Below, in pieces: positions 16,033 to 25,152 of a DNA stretch of 64,000 nt (its first letter is position 1; every line of letters begins with the position of its first letter). Source of the stretch: Burkholderia glumae LMG 2196 = ATCC 33617 (lineage in GTDB: Bacteria; Pseudomonadota; Gammaproteobacteria; Burkholderiales; Burkholderiaceae); assembly GCF_000960995.1 (NCBI RefSeq), contig NZ_CP009434.1, forward strand, positions 2,108,001-2,172,000, in the 5' to 3' direction. A program made the translations under genes and the position numbers. The notes beneath the pieces were generated by a model. That model saw only the letters and a list, made by a program, of their open reading frames with translations, was not told the DNA's origin and did not search any database.

Positions 16033-17352
16033 ATGAAACCAAGCCTCACGCCCGAGCAGACCCCACCCCGCGTGCGCCGCGCCCAGATCGTGGCCCTCAC
16101 GCTGCTGATGGTGAGCGGCATCGTCAACTACCTGGACCGCGGCACGCTCGCGGTCGCCAATCCGCTGATCCGCAACGATCTCGGCCTCTCGCTCGGCGAA
16201 ATGGGGCTGCTGCTGTCGGCCTTCTCGTGGAGCTACGCCCTGTTCCAACTGCCGGTCGGCGGTCTCGTCGATCGCATCGGGCCGCGCCGGCTGCTCGGCA
16301 TCGGCCTGATCGTCTGGTCGCTCGCGCAGGCCGCGGGCGGCATGGTCTCGACCTTCGGCTGGTTCATCGTCGCGCGCATCGTGCTCGGCATCGGCGAGTC
16401 GCCGCAGTTTCCGTCCGCCGCGCGCGTGGTGAGCAACTGGTTTCCGCTGCGCTCGCGCGGCAAGCCGACCGGGATCTTCAATGCCGCCTCGCCGCTCGGC
16501 ACCGCGCTCGCCCCGCTCTGCCTGTCGCTGCTCGTCGCCGAATTCCACTGGCGCTGGGCCTTCATCGTCACCGGCGCGCTCGGCCTCGTCGTCGCGGTGA
16601 TCTGGCTTGCCGTCTATCGCGACCCGAACCCGTCGGTGCTGACGGCCGAGGAAGCCCGTTATCTGCAGGGCGGCGCGGCCGAGACGCCGGCCGCCGAACG
16701 CCTGAGCTTCGCCGACTGGCGTGCCCTGTTCTCGAACCTGACCACCTGGGGCATGCTGATCGGCTTCTTCGGCTCGGTCTACCTGAACTGGGTCTACCTG
16801 ACCTGGCTGCCCGGCTATCTGACGATGCAGCGCCACATGACGCTGCTCCATACCGGCATGGCCGCCTCGCTGCCCTTCTTCTGCGGCTTCCTCGGCGCGC
16901 TGGGCGCGGGCTGGTTCTCCGACCTCATCACGAAGCACAGCACCTCGCCGGTGGCGAGCCGGCGCAACGCGGTGGTGATCGCGATGCTCGGCATGGTGGC
17001 CTTCACGGTGCCGGCCGCGCTGGTGGAAAGCAATACGGTGGCCATCGTCTGCATCTCGGTGGTGATCTTCCTGGCCAATGCCGCCTCGGCCTGCTCCTGG
17101 GCGCTCGCGACGGCCGCGGCACCGCCCAATCGCGTCGGCTCGCTCGGCGCGATCCAGAATTTCGGCGGCTTTCTCGGCGGCGCGCTGGCGCCCATCCTCA
17201 CCGGCTACATCGCGCAGGCCTGGTCCTTCGTGCCGGCCCTGCTGACTGCCGCCGCGATCGCCTTCGTCGGTGCGATGAGCTACCTGTTCCTGGTGCGCAA
17301 GCCGATCGAAGGCGAGGCGCAACCCGCCAGCACGGTGCGTGCGCCGGCTTGA
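16033..17352 (+). CDS. MFS permease, anion:cation symporter type
   Basis: A 439-aa transporter with 12 hydrophobic segments of the ACS subfamily, whose members bring organic anions such as glucarate, galactonate or hexuronates into the cell with a cation. Marks are the TM1 segment GIVNYLDRGTLAVANP, SYALFQLPVGGLVDRIGPRRL (motif A) and VLGIGESPQFPSAARV. GGAGA stands eight bases before ATG 16033; an ATG at 16018 in the same frame is the alternative. It lies between the kinase and the lyase genes, 60 and 40 bases away, in one operon. An ACS carrier next to a DapA-type lyase points to a sugar acid as the substrate (inference). Confidence 0.9.
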   Translation: MKPSLTPEQTPPRVRRAQIVALTLLMVSGIVNYLDRGTLAVANPLIRNDLGLSLGEMGLLLSAFSWSYALFQLPVGGLVDRIGPRRLLGIGLIVWSLAQAAGGMVSTFGWFIVARIVLGIGESPQFPSAARVVSNWFPLRSRGKPTGIFNAASPLGTALAPLCLSLLVAEFHWRWAFIVTGALGLVVAVIWLAVYRDPNPSVLTAEEARYLQGGAAETPAAERLSFADWRALFSNLTTWGMLIGFFGSVYLNWVYLTWLPGYLTMQRHMTLLHTGMAASLPFFCGFLGALGAGWFSDLITKHSTSPVASRRNAVVIAMLGMVAFTVPAALVESNTVAIVCISVVIFLANAASACSWALATAAAPPNRVGSLGAIQNFGGFLGGALAPILTGYIAQAWSFVPALLTAAAIAFVGAMSYLFLVRKPIEGEAQPASTVRAPA

Positions 17353-17391
17353 GCCGCCCCTACCCCACTCCCCACACGGCAGGACATCGAC

Positions 17392-18351
17392 ATGACATCC
17401 CCCCTCTCACCGGCACGCGCGCCGCAACCGATCGAAGGCATCGTTCCCGTCATGCTGACGCCGTTCGACCAGGACGGCGCGATCGACTACGCCGGGCTCG
17501 AACGGCTGATCGAGTGGTATCTCGCGCACGGCAGCGACGCGCTGTTCGCGGTCGCCCAGTCCAGCGAAATGCAGTTCCTGAGTCTGGCCGAGCGCGGCGC
17601 GCTGGGCCGCTTCGTGGTCGAGCGCGTGGCCGGCCGGGTGCCGGTGGTGGTGTCTGGCCACATCAGCGACGACCCCGACGCGCAGGCCGAGGAGTTGAAC
17701 GTTGCGGCCGCAACGGGTGCGGACGGCATCGTGCTGGTGACGAACCGGCTCGATCCGCGCCGCGAGGGCAGCGAGGCGTTCGCGGCGAACCTGCACCGCT
17801 TGCTCAAGCGCCTGCCGTCCGACATCGCGTTGGGTCTGTACGAATGCCCGGCGCCTTACCGGCGCCTGCTGTCCGACGACGAGCTCAAGCTCTGCATCGA
17901 CACGGGCCGCTTCGTGATGCTCAAGGACGTCAGCTGCGAGCTCGACACGGTCAAGCGCCGCGTCGCACTGGCCCAGGGCTCGCCGATGACGATCCTCAAC
18001 GCGAATGCCGCGATCGCCTGGGATGCGATGAAGGCCGGCTCGGGCGGATTCAACGGCGTGTTTACGAATTTCCATCCGGATCTGTACCACTGGCTGCGCA
18101 ATCGTGCCGACGAGCACCCCGCGCTGGCCCAGGAGCTCTCGACCTTCCTGGTGCTGTCGGCGGTGTCCGAGGCGCTTGGTTATCCGGCTCTCGCGAAGCT
18201 CTATCACCAGCGCATCGGCACCTTCCAGTCGATCCGCTGCCGCGCGATCGACTACGACGTGCGCGAGCGCTTCTGGGCGCTCGATGCCGTGCTCGACAAG
18301 ATCGTCGAGGGCACCGAGCATTTCCGCGCGCGCATCGCCGCCGGAGCCTGA
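17392..18351 (+). CDS. DapA/NanA-family lyase (dihydrodipicolinate synthase superfamily)
   Basis: A 319-aa TIM-barrel class I aldolase/dehydratase. The Schiff-base lysine is K178 in VMLKDVS and the partner tyrosine is Y150 in LYECPAPY. The GTTGE substrate loop of true DapA is altered (AQSSEMQFLS near residues 53-62), so this is not lysine biosynthesis. Family members with such changes cleave or dehydrate 2-keto-3-deoxy sugar acids, sialic acid or related keto acids. Position after an anion symporter and before a LacI regulator supports sugar-acid catabolism. The start ATG 17392 follows a 39-base gap. Which acid is used, and whether the ribokinase acts before or after, cannot be told. Confidence 0.88.
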   Translation: MTSPLSPARAPQPIEGIVPVMLTPFDQDGAIDYAGLERLIEWYLAHGSDALFAVAQSSEMQFLSLAERGALGRFVVERVAGRVPVVVSGHISDDPDAQAEELNVAAATGADGIVLVTNRLDPRREGSEAFAANLHRLLKRLPSDIALGLYECPAPYRRLLSDDELKLCIDTGRFVMLKDVSCELDTVKRRVALAQGSPMTILNANAAIAWDAMKAGSGGFNGVFTNFHPDLYHWLRNRADEHPALAQELSTFLVLSAVSEALGYPALAKLYHQRIGTFQSIRCRAIDYDVRERFWALDAVLDKIVEGTEHFRARIAAGA

Positions 18352-18414
18352 GCGGGGCGCCGCCCGGTCCGCAGCGGGTAAGATGGCGAACCGCCTGCAC
18401 GAAACCGACTGTCG

Positions 18415-19527
18415 ATGCCCCGCTCCTCCGATTCCGCCGCCGCCCCGGCCCCTGAAGACGGCGAACCGTTGCCGGCCCAGCGCTCGACCGGCGCACGCGC
18501 GCGCCGCGGCAGCGGGCGGGCGGTCCTGTCCGACGTGGCGAAGCGCGCCGGGGTGTCGACCGCCACGGTCTCGCGCGTCTACAACGAGCCCGGCAAGGTG
18601 TCGGAGCGCGTGCGCGCGCGCGTCGAGCAGGCCGCGCTGGAACTGAACTGGTTCCCCAATGCGGCCGGGCGAGCGCTGGCCTCCACCCGCAGCCATATCG
18701 CCGGCATCGTCATCCCCACGCTCGACGATCAGGTGTTCGCCTCGCTGGTCAGCGGCATGCAGGCCAGCTTCGCCGCGCGCGGCATCACGCTGTTTCTCGG
18801 CTGCTCGAACTACGACCCGAACGAGGCGCTGTCGCAGGTTCATGCGATGCTCGCGCGCGGCGTGGAAGCGATCGCGGTGGTGGGCGAGGCGCATCCGCCG
18901 GCGCTGTTCGATGCGCTGCGCGTCTGGCGGGTGCCCTATGTGGTGCTGTACGCGTGGCGCGAGGGCAGCCCGCACGACTGCATCGGCTTCGACAACCACG
19001 CCGCCTACGGCGAGATCACCGAGCACCTGGTCGGGCTGGGCCATCGCGCTTTCGCGGTCTGCCTCCAGTCGACCCACGGCAACGACCGCGTGCAGGCCCG
19101 GCTGGCGGGCATCGGCGCGGCGCTTGCGCGCCATGGCCTGACGGTGCGGCCGGAGCATCGGTTCGAGGGAGACGCCACGCTCGATTTCGGCCGGCGCGCC
19201 CTGCGCTCGATCTGGCAGCAAGCCGGACCGCGGCCGAGCGCGATCATCTGCGGCAACGACCATATCGCGCTGGGGGTGCTGCGGGAAGCGGAAGAGCTGG
19301 GGATTGCCGTGCCCGGGCAGTTGTCCGTGACCGGCTTCGACGATTTGGCGATCGCGCGCGAGGCGCGGCCGTCGCTGACCACGATGCATGTGGATACGCG
19401 CGAGATCGGCGTGGTAGCGGCGCGGCATCTGCTGGATGCGCTGGACGGCAAGCCGCGGCGGCACGGGCATGTGGTGCCGGCGGTCTTGAAGATGCGCGGG
19501 TCGACGGGGCCTTGCAGCGGCAGCTAG
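18415..19527 (+). CDS. LacI-family transcriptional regulator
   Basis: A 370-aa repressor. An unusual basic and Pro/Ala-rich extension of about 36 residues precedes the LacI HTH (VLSDVAKRAGVSTATVSRVYN, then the hinge helix region ending GRALASTRS). The periplasmic-binding-protein-like ligand domain follows (about 95-355), with IAGIVIPTLDDQVFASLVSG and the C-terminal SVTGFDDLAIA segment. It is most like the GntR/IdnR branch, which senses gluconate-type acids. It ends the operon and very likely binds the two identical 16-bp palindromes in front of rbsK, giving autoregulated induction by the substrate or a metabolite. The start gives a longer N-terminus than usual; no clear internal start exists before the HTH. 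Confidence 0.9.
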   Translation: MPRSSDSAAAPAPEDGEPLPAQRSTGARARRGSGRAVLSDVAKRAGVSTATVSRVYNEPGKVSERVRARVEQAALELNWFPNAAGRALASTRSHIAGIVIPTLDDQVFASLVSGMQASFAARGITLFLGCSNYDPNEALSQVHAMLARGVEAIAVVGEAHPPALFDALRVWRVPYVVLYAWREGSPHDCIGFDNHAAYGEITEHLVGLGHRAFAVCLQSTHGNDRVQARLAGIGAALARHGLTVRPEHRFEGDATLDFGRRALRSIWQQAGPRPSAIICGNDHIALGVLREAEELGIAVPGQLSVTGFDDLAIAREARPSLTTMHVDTREIGVVAARHLLDALDGKPRRHGHVVPAVLKMRGSTGPCSGS

Positions 19528-20012
19528 TGCCGTGTTCAGGGCCCGCCCCGGGCATCCCCGCATCGCGAGCCGATGACGTCGCGTTGCGCAGCCGGAAACG
19601 GCCCCGTTCGAGCCTGGCGGCTCAGCGGCCCGATGAGGCATGCTCCGCGACGCTGCCCGCGCCCCGAGCGGCGGCATGATCGCCTAGGATGTTCCGCTTG
19701 AAAGGCGCAGGACCGTCCGAGCGAGCAAGGCCACGGCGCTACGAGTTCGAGGTGTACGGCTCCTCGCATTGCCTGCCCGCGCAGCGCGCGCCCGGCTCGA
19801 TGCCATCGCCCGAAGCCGCCACGATCAGCCGGCACTATGGCACAGTGGAGCCTGTCGCGACGCGGGCGCGGGCCGCCGCTGTCGCGCACCAGCCGAGACC
19901 GGCGTCGCCAACGATCTCGATGTCACGCCCGAACCGGCGCCGCTCGATCTGCCCGGGCCGCCGCCGCGTGTGCCGCACGCCGGCGCCCTCTCCACGACCA
20001 CCCTGCTCCGAC
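19528..20012. other. Intergenic region, no gene seen
   Basis: A 485-base gap. The frame of the next gene is open from 19689, but the extra 108 codons have no membrane character and no ribosome site, so I treat them as untranslated. Confidence 0.4.
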
Positions 20013-21263
20013 ATGACCGATTCCGTTTCCCCCGAGGCCGGCCGCGCGCCGGCCACCCGCCTCGATGCCGGCCGCCCGTGGATGCTCTATCTGATGTTCG
20101 GCCTGTACGGCGTACAGCAGGGCATGCTCGGCCCGGCCATGCCGTTCGTGCGCGCCGAACTCGGCCTCGACCTGCGTGCCGTCGGCCTGCACTTCGCCGC
20201 CTATGCGCTTGGCCTGGTGGCGATCGGCCTGCCCTATCGCTGGCTCACGCGCCGCCGCCTGCCCACCGGCCTCGGCCAGATCGCGATCCTCTCGATCGTG
20301 GTGTCGAGCGGCCTGTTCTCGCTCGCGCGCGCGCTGCCCGTCACGCTGCTGGCGGCCGTCGCGATGGGCCTGTCGGGCGGCCTCGTGCTCGCCATCGGTC
20401 AGGCCAAGCTCGGCGCGCGCTATCGCGAGCAGGCTGCCGCGCGGCTGGTGGAGGCACACGTGGTGGCCGGGCTGTGCGTGCTGGGCGGCGCGCTGCTGAT
20501 CGGCGCCGCGACCTCGGCCGGCGCATCGTGGCGCGTCGCGCCGGTGCTGGTGGCGCTGATCGCGGTGGCGCTGGCCGCGTGGCCGGTGCCGGCCTATCGT
20601 CGCGACGAGGCCGCGCTGCACGCCGGCCCCGGCGCGCCCGGGCAACCGGCAGCCGGTGCCGCGGCGCGGGCGCCGCGCGCACTGCTGGTGAGCCTGTGGG
20701 CGCTGGTGATCCTCGGCATCTCGGGTGAATGGGGCGTCGGCTTCTGGGGTGCCGAGTTCCTGAAGGACACCGTGGCCGGCAACGCCTCGGCCGCCGCCAC
20801 GCTGATGAGCGTCTATTTCGGCGGCACCGTGGCCGGCCGCCTCGCCAGCAGCGCGCTGCTGCGCCGACTGCACCCGCTCACGCTGCTGGCCGCGGTCGCG
20901 CTCGGCGCGATCGCGGTGTTCTGCGCGCTGCACGCCACCCGCGACCTGGCCGTCACCACCGCGCTCACCGCGCTGCTCGGCGCCTGTCTCGGCAACTTCT
21001 TCCCGCTGATCCTCGGCGCGGCGATGCGCGCCGCGCCCGACGCCGGGCCGACCCTGAGCGCGCGCGCCTCGCAGGCGGTGGGCGTCGCGCTGCTGGTCGC
21101 GCCGTTCCTGCTCGGCATGCTGTCGGAGCACATCGGCATGCGCGCCGCGTTCTCGCTGTTGGTGGCGTGCCCGCTCCTGATGCTGCCGTTCCTGCCCGGG
21201 CTGCGCGAGCCAAGACCGCGCACCGCCCATTACCAAGCCTCAGAAGGAGTCTCCCCGAAGTGA
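20013..21263 (+). CDS. MFS transporter, unknown substrate
   Basis: A 416-aa inner-membrane protein with about 12 hydrophobic segments of the major facilitator fold; the layout (LYGVQQGMLGPAMPFVR in TM1, GGTVAGRLASSALLRRL in the second half) resembles the FucP/YfkF-like sugar or drug transporters. A charged Pro/Gly/Ala-rich loop joins the halves (about 190-225). The start chosen, ATG 20013, puts TM1 about 20 residues from the N-terminus; it has no good ribosome site, so it is uncertain. The stop overlaps the start of the HAD gene by four bases (GTGA), so the two are translationally coupled and likely functionally linked, for instance uptake of a sugar phosphate precursor and its dephosphorylation. 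Confidence 0.8.
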   Translation: MTDSVSPEAGRAPATRLDAGRPWMLYLMFGLYGVQQGMLGPAMPFVRAELGLDLRAVGLHFAAYALGLVAIGLPYRWLTRRRLPTGLGQIAILSIVVSSGLFSLARALPVTLLAAVAMGLSGGLVLAIGQAKLGARYREQAAARLVEAHVVAGLCVLGGALLIGAATSAGASWRVAPVLVALIAVALAAWPVPAYRRDEAALHAGPGAPGQPAAGAAARAPRALLVSLWALVILGISGEWGVGFWGAEFLKDTVAGNASAAATLMSVYFGGTVAGRLASSALLRRLHPLTLLAAVALGAIAVFCALHATRDLAVTTALTALLGACLGNFFPLILGAAMRAAPDAGPTLSARASQAVGVALLVAPFLLGMLSEHIGMRAAFSLLVACPLLMLPFLPGLREPRPRTAHYQASEGVSPK

Positions 21264-21922
21264 GCGACATCACGTTCCTGTTCGACCTCGACGGTACGCT
21301 CGTCGATACCGACGCCCTGCACCTGAACGCCTACAACACGCTGCTCGCGCGCTGGCAGCGCGCGATCGATCTCGACTACTACAAGACGCACGTGATGGGC
21401 TTTCCCGACCACATGATCTTCGGCGGCCTGTTTCCCGGCATGCCGGCGGCCGAGTTCACGGCGCTGGCGGCCGAGAAGGAGCAACTGTTTCGCGATCAGC
21501 TCGGCGCGCGCCTCACGCCGACGGCCGGCACCGAGGCGCTGCTGCGCCGCATCGAGCGCGCCGGCGCGCGCAGCGCCGTGGTCACCAACGCGCCGCGCGA
21601 GAATGCCCGGATGATGCTGGAGGCGCTCGGTCTCGCCGCCCGCTTCGAGACGCTCGTGATCGGCGGCGAACTCGCGCACGGCAAGCCGCATCCGCTGCCC
21701 TACCTCACCGCGCTCGAGGCGCTCGGCGGCGATGCCGCGCGCGCGGTGGCGTTCGAGGATTCGGCCTCGGGCGTGCGCTCGGCCAGCGCGGCCGGCATCC
21801 ATACCTTCGGCATGCGCACCGCGCTCGGCGACACGCAGTTGCGCGAGGCCGGCGCGCACCAGACGATCCGCGATTTCGAGGACCCCGCGCTCGCGCAGTG
21901 GCTGGCGCACCTGGGCGTTTGA
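21260..21922 (+). CDS. HAD-superfamily phosphatase (beta-phosphoglucomutase-like)
   Basis: A 220-aa HAD subfamily IA hydrolase. Motif I is FDLDGTLVD with nucleophile D9 and acid D11, motif II is the VVTN strand near residue 112, motif III the Lys of HGKPHP, and motif IV the acidic pair in AFEDSASGV. A helical type-1 cap lies between motifs I and II. It begins with GTG at 21260 inside the stop of the transporter gene, with AGAAGGAGT properly spaced. Members of this group are sugar-phosphate phosphatases, phosphoglycolate phosphatases or beta-phosphoglucomutases; the sequence alone does not choose among them. The three 10-base repeats at its stop codon are noted separately. Confidence 0.9.
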   Translation: MSDITFLFDLDGTLVDTDALHLNAYNTLLARWQRAIDLDYYKTHVMGFPDHMIFGGLFPGMPAAEFTALAAEKEQLFRDQLGARLTPTAGTEALLRRIERAGARSAVVTNAPRENARMMLEALGLAARFETLVIGGELAHGKPHPLPYLTALEALGGDAARAVAFEDSASGVRSASAAGIHTFGMRTALGDTQLREAGAHQTIRDFEDPALAQWLAHLGV

Positions 21923-21949
21923 ACCGCGCTGAACCGCGCTGAACCGCGC
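21920..21949 (+). repeat. 10-bp unit repeated three times in tandem
   Basis: TGAACCGCGC occurs three times back to back; the first copy includes the TGA stop of the HAD gene. Probably a slippage product with no coding role. Confidence 0.8.
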
Positions 21950-22282
21950 GCCGTGGGCGCGCGGGGGCGACGGCCGGACTTGTCCGGATCTTTCCGGCCT
22001 CGGAAGACAACCGTGACGATCCGCTCGAATTCGCCGGAGCCGGTCCGGACGCGCCGCTGGTGGCTCGCTCAGCACCGGGTGAGCGCTTGCCGGTGACCGT
22101 GCTCAGCCACGGATGTCGTGCCTCAACCCAGAGGCGCTTGGGGCTGTCTGGCCATCGGCCGGCAGCCACGGCATCGCCACGACAACGCGCCGGCTGGAAC
22201 GATCCAAGGCCACTCGGACGTGCCGCTGACGGTCCTGCTCAACTTACGCCAACCGGCCTCCACGCTCCGCGGAACGGCTCAG
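21950..22282. other. Chromosome-to-IS junction region
   Basis: A 333-base stretch before the IS21-family element. It contains a 14-bp palindrome CCGGAC-TT-GTCCGG (21974-21987) that may terminate the preceding transcript. No gene is visible, and I see no copy of the tRNA-Sec 3' end that would mark a left phage attachment site. Confidence 0.4.
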
Positions 22283-22388
22283 TTGTTGATGTCCGCACAG
22301 AACTGACCCACTAGAGCTGAAAATTTTCATCGAATTTTGACCCACGTGATTGAATGCCCTGCTCAATCTTTGAGCAGGGGATACAAAG

Positions 22389-23840
22389 GTGATCACGGTG
22401 GGCATATTGGCCAAGATCAGGCGGATGTATTTCCGCGAGAAGGTCCCGCTGCGCGAGATTGCGCGGCGTACGGGCCTGTCCCGAAACACGGTGCGCCGCT
22501 GGCTGCGGCAGACTGATGCCGTCGAGCCGAAGTATCCGAAGCGCGTCAGCCCGAGCGTCATCGACGACTGGGCCGCACAGCTGACAGGTTGGCTGCGTGC
22601 CGACAGTCATCGCCCAAAGCGTGACCGGCGCACCGCCCGGTTCATGTTCGAGGCGATCCGCGCCGAGGGTTACGCCGGCAGTTATGGCCGCGTGAGCGCA
22701 TTCGTGAGGCGTTGGCACGAGGAGCAGGCTGAGGCGCCTCGCAGGAAGGCCTTCGTGCCGCTCGCCTTCGAACCCGGCGAAGCCTTCCAGTTTGACTGGA
22801 GCTGCGAATATGCGTTTGTTGGCGGGCTGCGGCGACGCTTGGAGGTCGCCCACGTCAAACTTAACTCCAGCCGGGCGTTCTGGCTGGTCGCCTATCCCAC
22901 CCAGAGTCACGAGATGCTGTTCGACGCACACGCGCGCGCATTCGCCGCGTTCGGCGGCGTGCCCCGGCGCGGCATCTACGACAACATGAAGACCGCCGTG
23001 GACAAGGTCGGCCGCGGCAAGGAGCGCGCGGTCAACGCGCGCTTCGAAGCAATGTGCAGTCACTACCTGTTCGAGCCAGAGTTCTGCAACCGTGCCGCCG
23101 GCTGGGAGAAAGGCATCGTCGAGAAGAACGTTCAGGACCGGCGACGTCAGATCTGGCACGAAGCAGCGCTACGGCGCTGGGAAACGCTGGAGATCCTAAA
23201 CGAATGGGTCGCTGGTCAGTGTCGTGAGGCCTGGCAGATGCGGCACCCGCAGTGGCCCGAGCTGACAGTCGAGGACGTGCTGCAGGACGAGCGCATCAGG
23301 CTGATGCCCAATCCACGGCCGTTCGACGGCTACATCGAGCAGACCCTGCGAGTCTCGTCGACCAGTCTGATTCACTTCCAGCGCAACCGCTACAGCGTGC
23401 CCACCGAGTACACGAACCAGTTGGTGAGCGTGCGCTGCTATCCGGCATATCTCAGCGTCGTCGCCAACGCCCAGGAGATCGCACGCCACGAACGCAGCTT
23501 CGAGCGGCACATGACCTTCTACGATTGGCGCCACTACGTCACGCTGGTCGAACGCAAACCCGGCGCACTGCGCAACGGCGCACCGTTCATCACGATGCCG
23601 CAGGTGCTCGCTGCGGTGCGCGAACACGGGCTCGATGCGGTGCTGCTCGCCGTACAGGCTGCGCTGGATTCAGGACGCCCCAGCGCAGAGCACGTTCTGA
23701 ACGTGCTGAGCCGGTTGAAGGCACCCACCACGAGCACCAACCTCGCGACGACGAAACTCCAGCTTACCGAAGAGCCGGCCGCCGACGTGAGCCGCTACGA
23801 AACCCTGCGTGCCAACCCACCGGAGGACCGTCATGTCTAA
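22389..23840 (+). CDS. istA: IS21-family transposase IstA
   Basis: A 483-aa DDE transposase. An N-terminal HTH (REIARRTGLSRNTVRRWLR, about 15-35) binds the ends. The RNase H-like catalytic core holds the first Asp in FQFDWS (about residue 136), the second in IYDNMKTAV (about 199) and the Glu in GWEKGIVEK (about 242). The start is the GTG at 22389; there is an ATG in the same frame 14 codons later that would cut into the region before the HTH. The stop overlaps istB by eight bases, the usual arrangement in the family. The frame is intact, so the element may still be active. Confidence 0.95.
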   Translation: MITVGILAKIRRMYFREKVPLREIARRTGLSRNTVRRWLRQTDAVEPKYPKRVSPSVIDDWAAQLTGWLRADSHRPKRDRRTARFMFEAIRAEGYAGSYGRVSAFVRRWHEEQAEAPRRKAFVPLAFEPGEAFQFDWSCEYAFVGGLRRRLEVAHVKLNSSRAFWLVAYPTQSHEMLFDAHARAFAAFGGVPRRGIYDNMKTAVDKVGRGKERAVNARFEAMCSHYLFEPEFCNRAAGWEKGIVEKNVQDRRRQIWHEAALRRWETLEILNEWVAGQCREAWQMRHPQWPELTVEDVLQDERIRLMPNPRPFDGYIEQTLRVSSTSLIHFQRNRYSVPTEYTNQLVSVRCYPAYLSVVANAQEIARHERSFERHMTFYDWRHYVTLVERKPGALRNGAPFITMPQVLAAVREHGLDAVLLAVQAALDSGRPSAEHVLNVLSRLKAPTTSTNLATTKLQLTEEPAADVSRYETLRANPPEDRHV

Positions 23841-24630
23841 CGACATCGCCGCCCAGCTCAAGGGGCTCAAACTGCATGGCATGGCGAGCACGTGGCCGGA
23901 GCTGCTGGCGCAGTCGCGTCACACGGAGTTCAACCCGGAGCGCTTCATGAAGCAGCTGCTGATGGCTGAAACCGCCGAACGGCAGGTGCGCTCGATCGCC
24001 TACCAGATGACCGCCGCTCGCTTCCCGGCACACCGCGACCTGAAGGGCTTCGACTTCGCGCAGGCACACGTCGACGAAGCGCTGGTGCGCGAACTGAGCG
24101 AGCTGTCGTTCCTCGCAAGCGCGCACAACGTCGTGTTCATCGGTGGTCCGGGCACCGGCAAGACGCACCTCGCCTCAGCGATCGGAATCGAAGCCGTACA
24201 GCGCCACGGCAAGCGCGTGCGCTACTTCTCGACTGTCGAGCTGACCAACGCCTTGGAGCAGGAGAAGTCCATCGGAAAACAAGGCCAGATCGCCCACAAG
24301 CTGATGTACGTCGACCTGGTGATCCTCGACGAACTGGGCTATCTGCCGTTCAGCCAGACCGGCGGTGCATTGCTGTTCCATCTGCTCTCAAAGCTATACG
24401 AGCACACGAGCGTCGCGATCACGACCAATCTCAGCTTCGGCGAGTGGGCGAGCGTGTTCGGGGACGCAAAGATGACGACGGCGCTGCTGGACCGCGTCAC
24501 CCATCACTGCCACATCGTCGAAACGGGCAATGAATCGTGGCGCTTCAGGACCAGTTCTGCCAAGGCAAAGACAACAAGAAAAAGAGCGGCAAAACCAGCG
24601 GGTAACGAAGAGTTATCCACACCGGAATAG
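23833..24630 (+). CDS. istB: IS21-family helper ATPase IstB
   Basis: A 265-aa AAA+ ATPase related to DnaC that assembles on DNA and directs IstA to the target. Walker A is GGPGTGKTHL (about residues 106-115), Walker B is LVILDELGYLP, and sensor 1 is the TTNLSF segment. The N-terminal helical domain binds DNA. ATG 23833 lies inside the end of istA, with GGAGGA upstream. The C-terminus is Lys-rich. Intact. Confidence 0.95.
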   Translation: MSNDIAAQLKGLKLHGMASTWPELLAQSRHTEFNPERFMKQLLMAETAERQVRSIAYQMTAARFPAHRDLKGFDFAQAHVDEALVRELSELSFLASAHNVVFIGGPGTGKTHLASAIGIEAVQRHGKRVRYFSTVELTNALEQEKSIGKQGQIAHKLMYVDLVILDELGYLPFSQTGGALLFHLLSKLYEHTSVAITTNLSFGEWASVFGDAKMTTALLDRVTHHCHIVETGNESWRFRTSSAKAKTTRKRAAKPAGNEELSTPE

Positions 24631-24696
24631 ATGTACTACGCTGTCTCGGGGTGGGTCAGATTTAGATGAAATCGGTGGGTTAAGACTCGGTGGAAA

Positions 24697-25152
24697 TCAA
24701 CAATCCTGTGTTCGATAGGGTTCCAAAACCGTTTCGATAGGGTTCAATTTCGCAGCAGGGAAACGCTTCTCGTACTTTCCGATAAACCTCGCCAGTAAAG
24801 GCTTGAGGCCGCAGTCATCGGGAATTTGATCGAACAACTTGACCGCTGCCTTGACAACATTCGGGTTCTCAAGCTGGTTCCACTTAAGGAACGTGTGGAT
24901 AACTACCCAATTTGACCCTTCCGAGAAGGTTGCGAAACCCTTCTGAAACAGTTCAGCAAACCCTTCCCTAACCCTTTCGATACTCCACTTCAGGTCTTCG
25001 GCAACGTATCCCGCTGGCATATAAAAACAGCCAAGCATGTTCGCGTGGTTGGTCGTCAGAAGATATGCGGCAAGAATTCGACCGTCGTCAGTCAACGACC
25101 GGATAGTGCGGCTAGTCCAAAAGCGACCGTGTATCTTTCCATACTCACGCAT
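24697..25152 (-). pseudogene. Phage replication protein, 3' part cut by IS21
   Basis: A 151-codon frame whose first ~149 codons look like a phage replication initiator of the O/DnaD-like type: the N-terminus MREYGKIHGRFW, then a winged-helix pattern (RILAAYLLTTNHANMLGCFY, GYVAEDLKWSIERV, FLKWNQLENP) common to such proteins in phages of Burkholderia and Pseudomonas. The frame enters the IS21 right end at 24703 and stops two codons later inside it, so the natural C-terminal part, likely including the helicase-loader interacting region, is missing. It overlaps the end of the upstream small gene by eight bases, showing an original coupled operon read leftwards. Family assignment is by resemblance of pattern and context. 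Confidence 0.72.

Larger units (their letters stand above)
22283..24703 (+). mobile_element. IS21-family insertion sequence (complete)
   Basis: A 2421-bp element with istA and istB. The ends are inverted: both read inwards TTGTTGAT followed by TCC, then after a short spacer ACCCAC, with further internal copies of a GACCCAC-type motif at both ends, as in IS21 multiple terminal repeats. The bases flanking the two ends (GCTCAG left, TCCTGT right) do not match, so no target duplication is visible. The right end sits inside a phage replication gene. Loss of the duplication suggests deletion or recombination after insertion. Confidence 0.85.

Noticed and set aside
21923..22283. Left attachment site of the prophage (copy of the tRNA-Sec 3' end)
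   Set aside because: I looked for GGCGGAAGGCAGCTGG or its parts here and inside the island and saw none; it was probably deleted.
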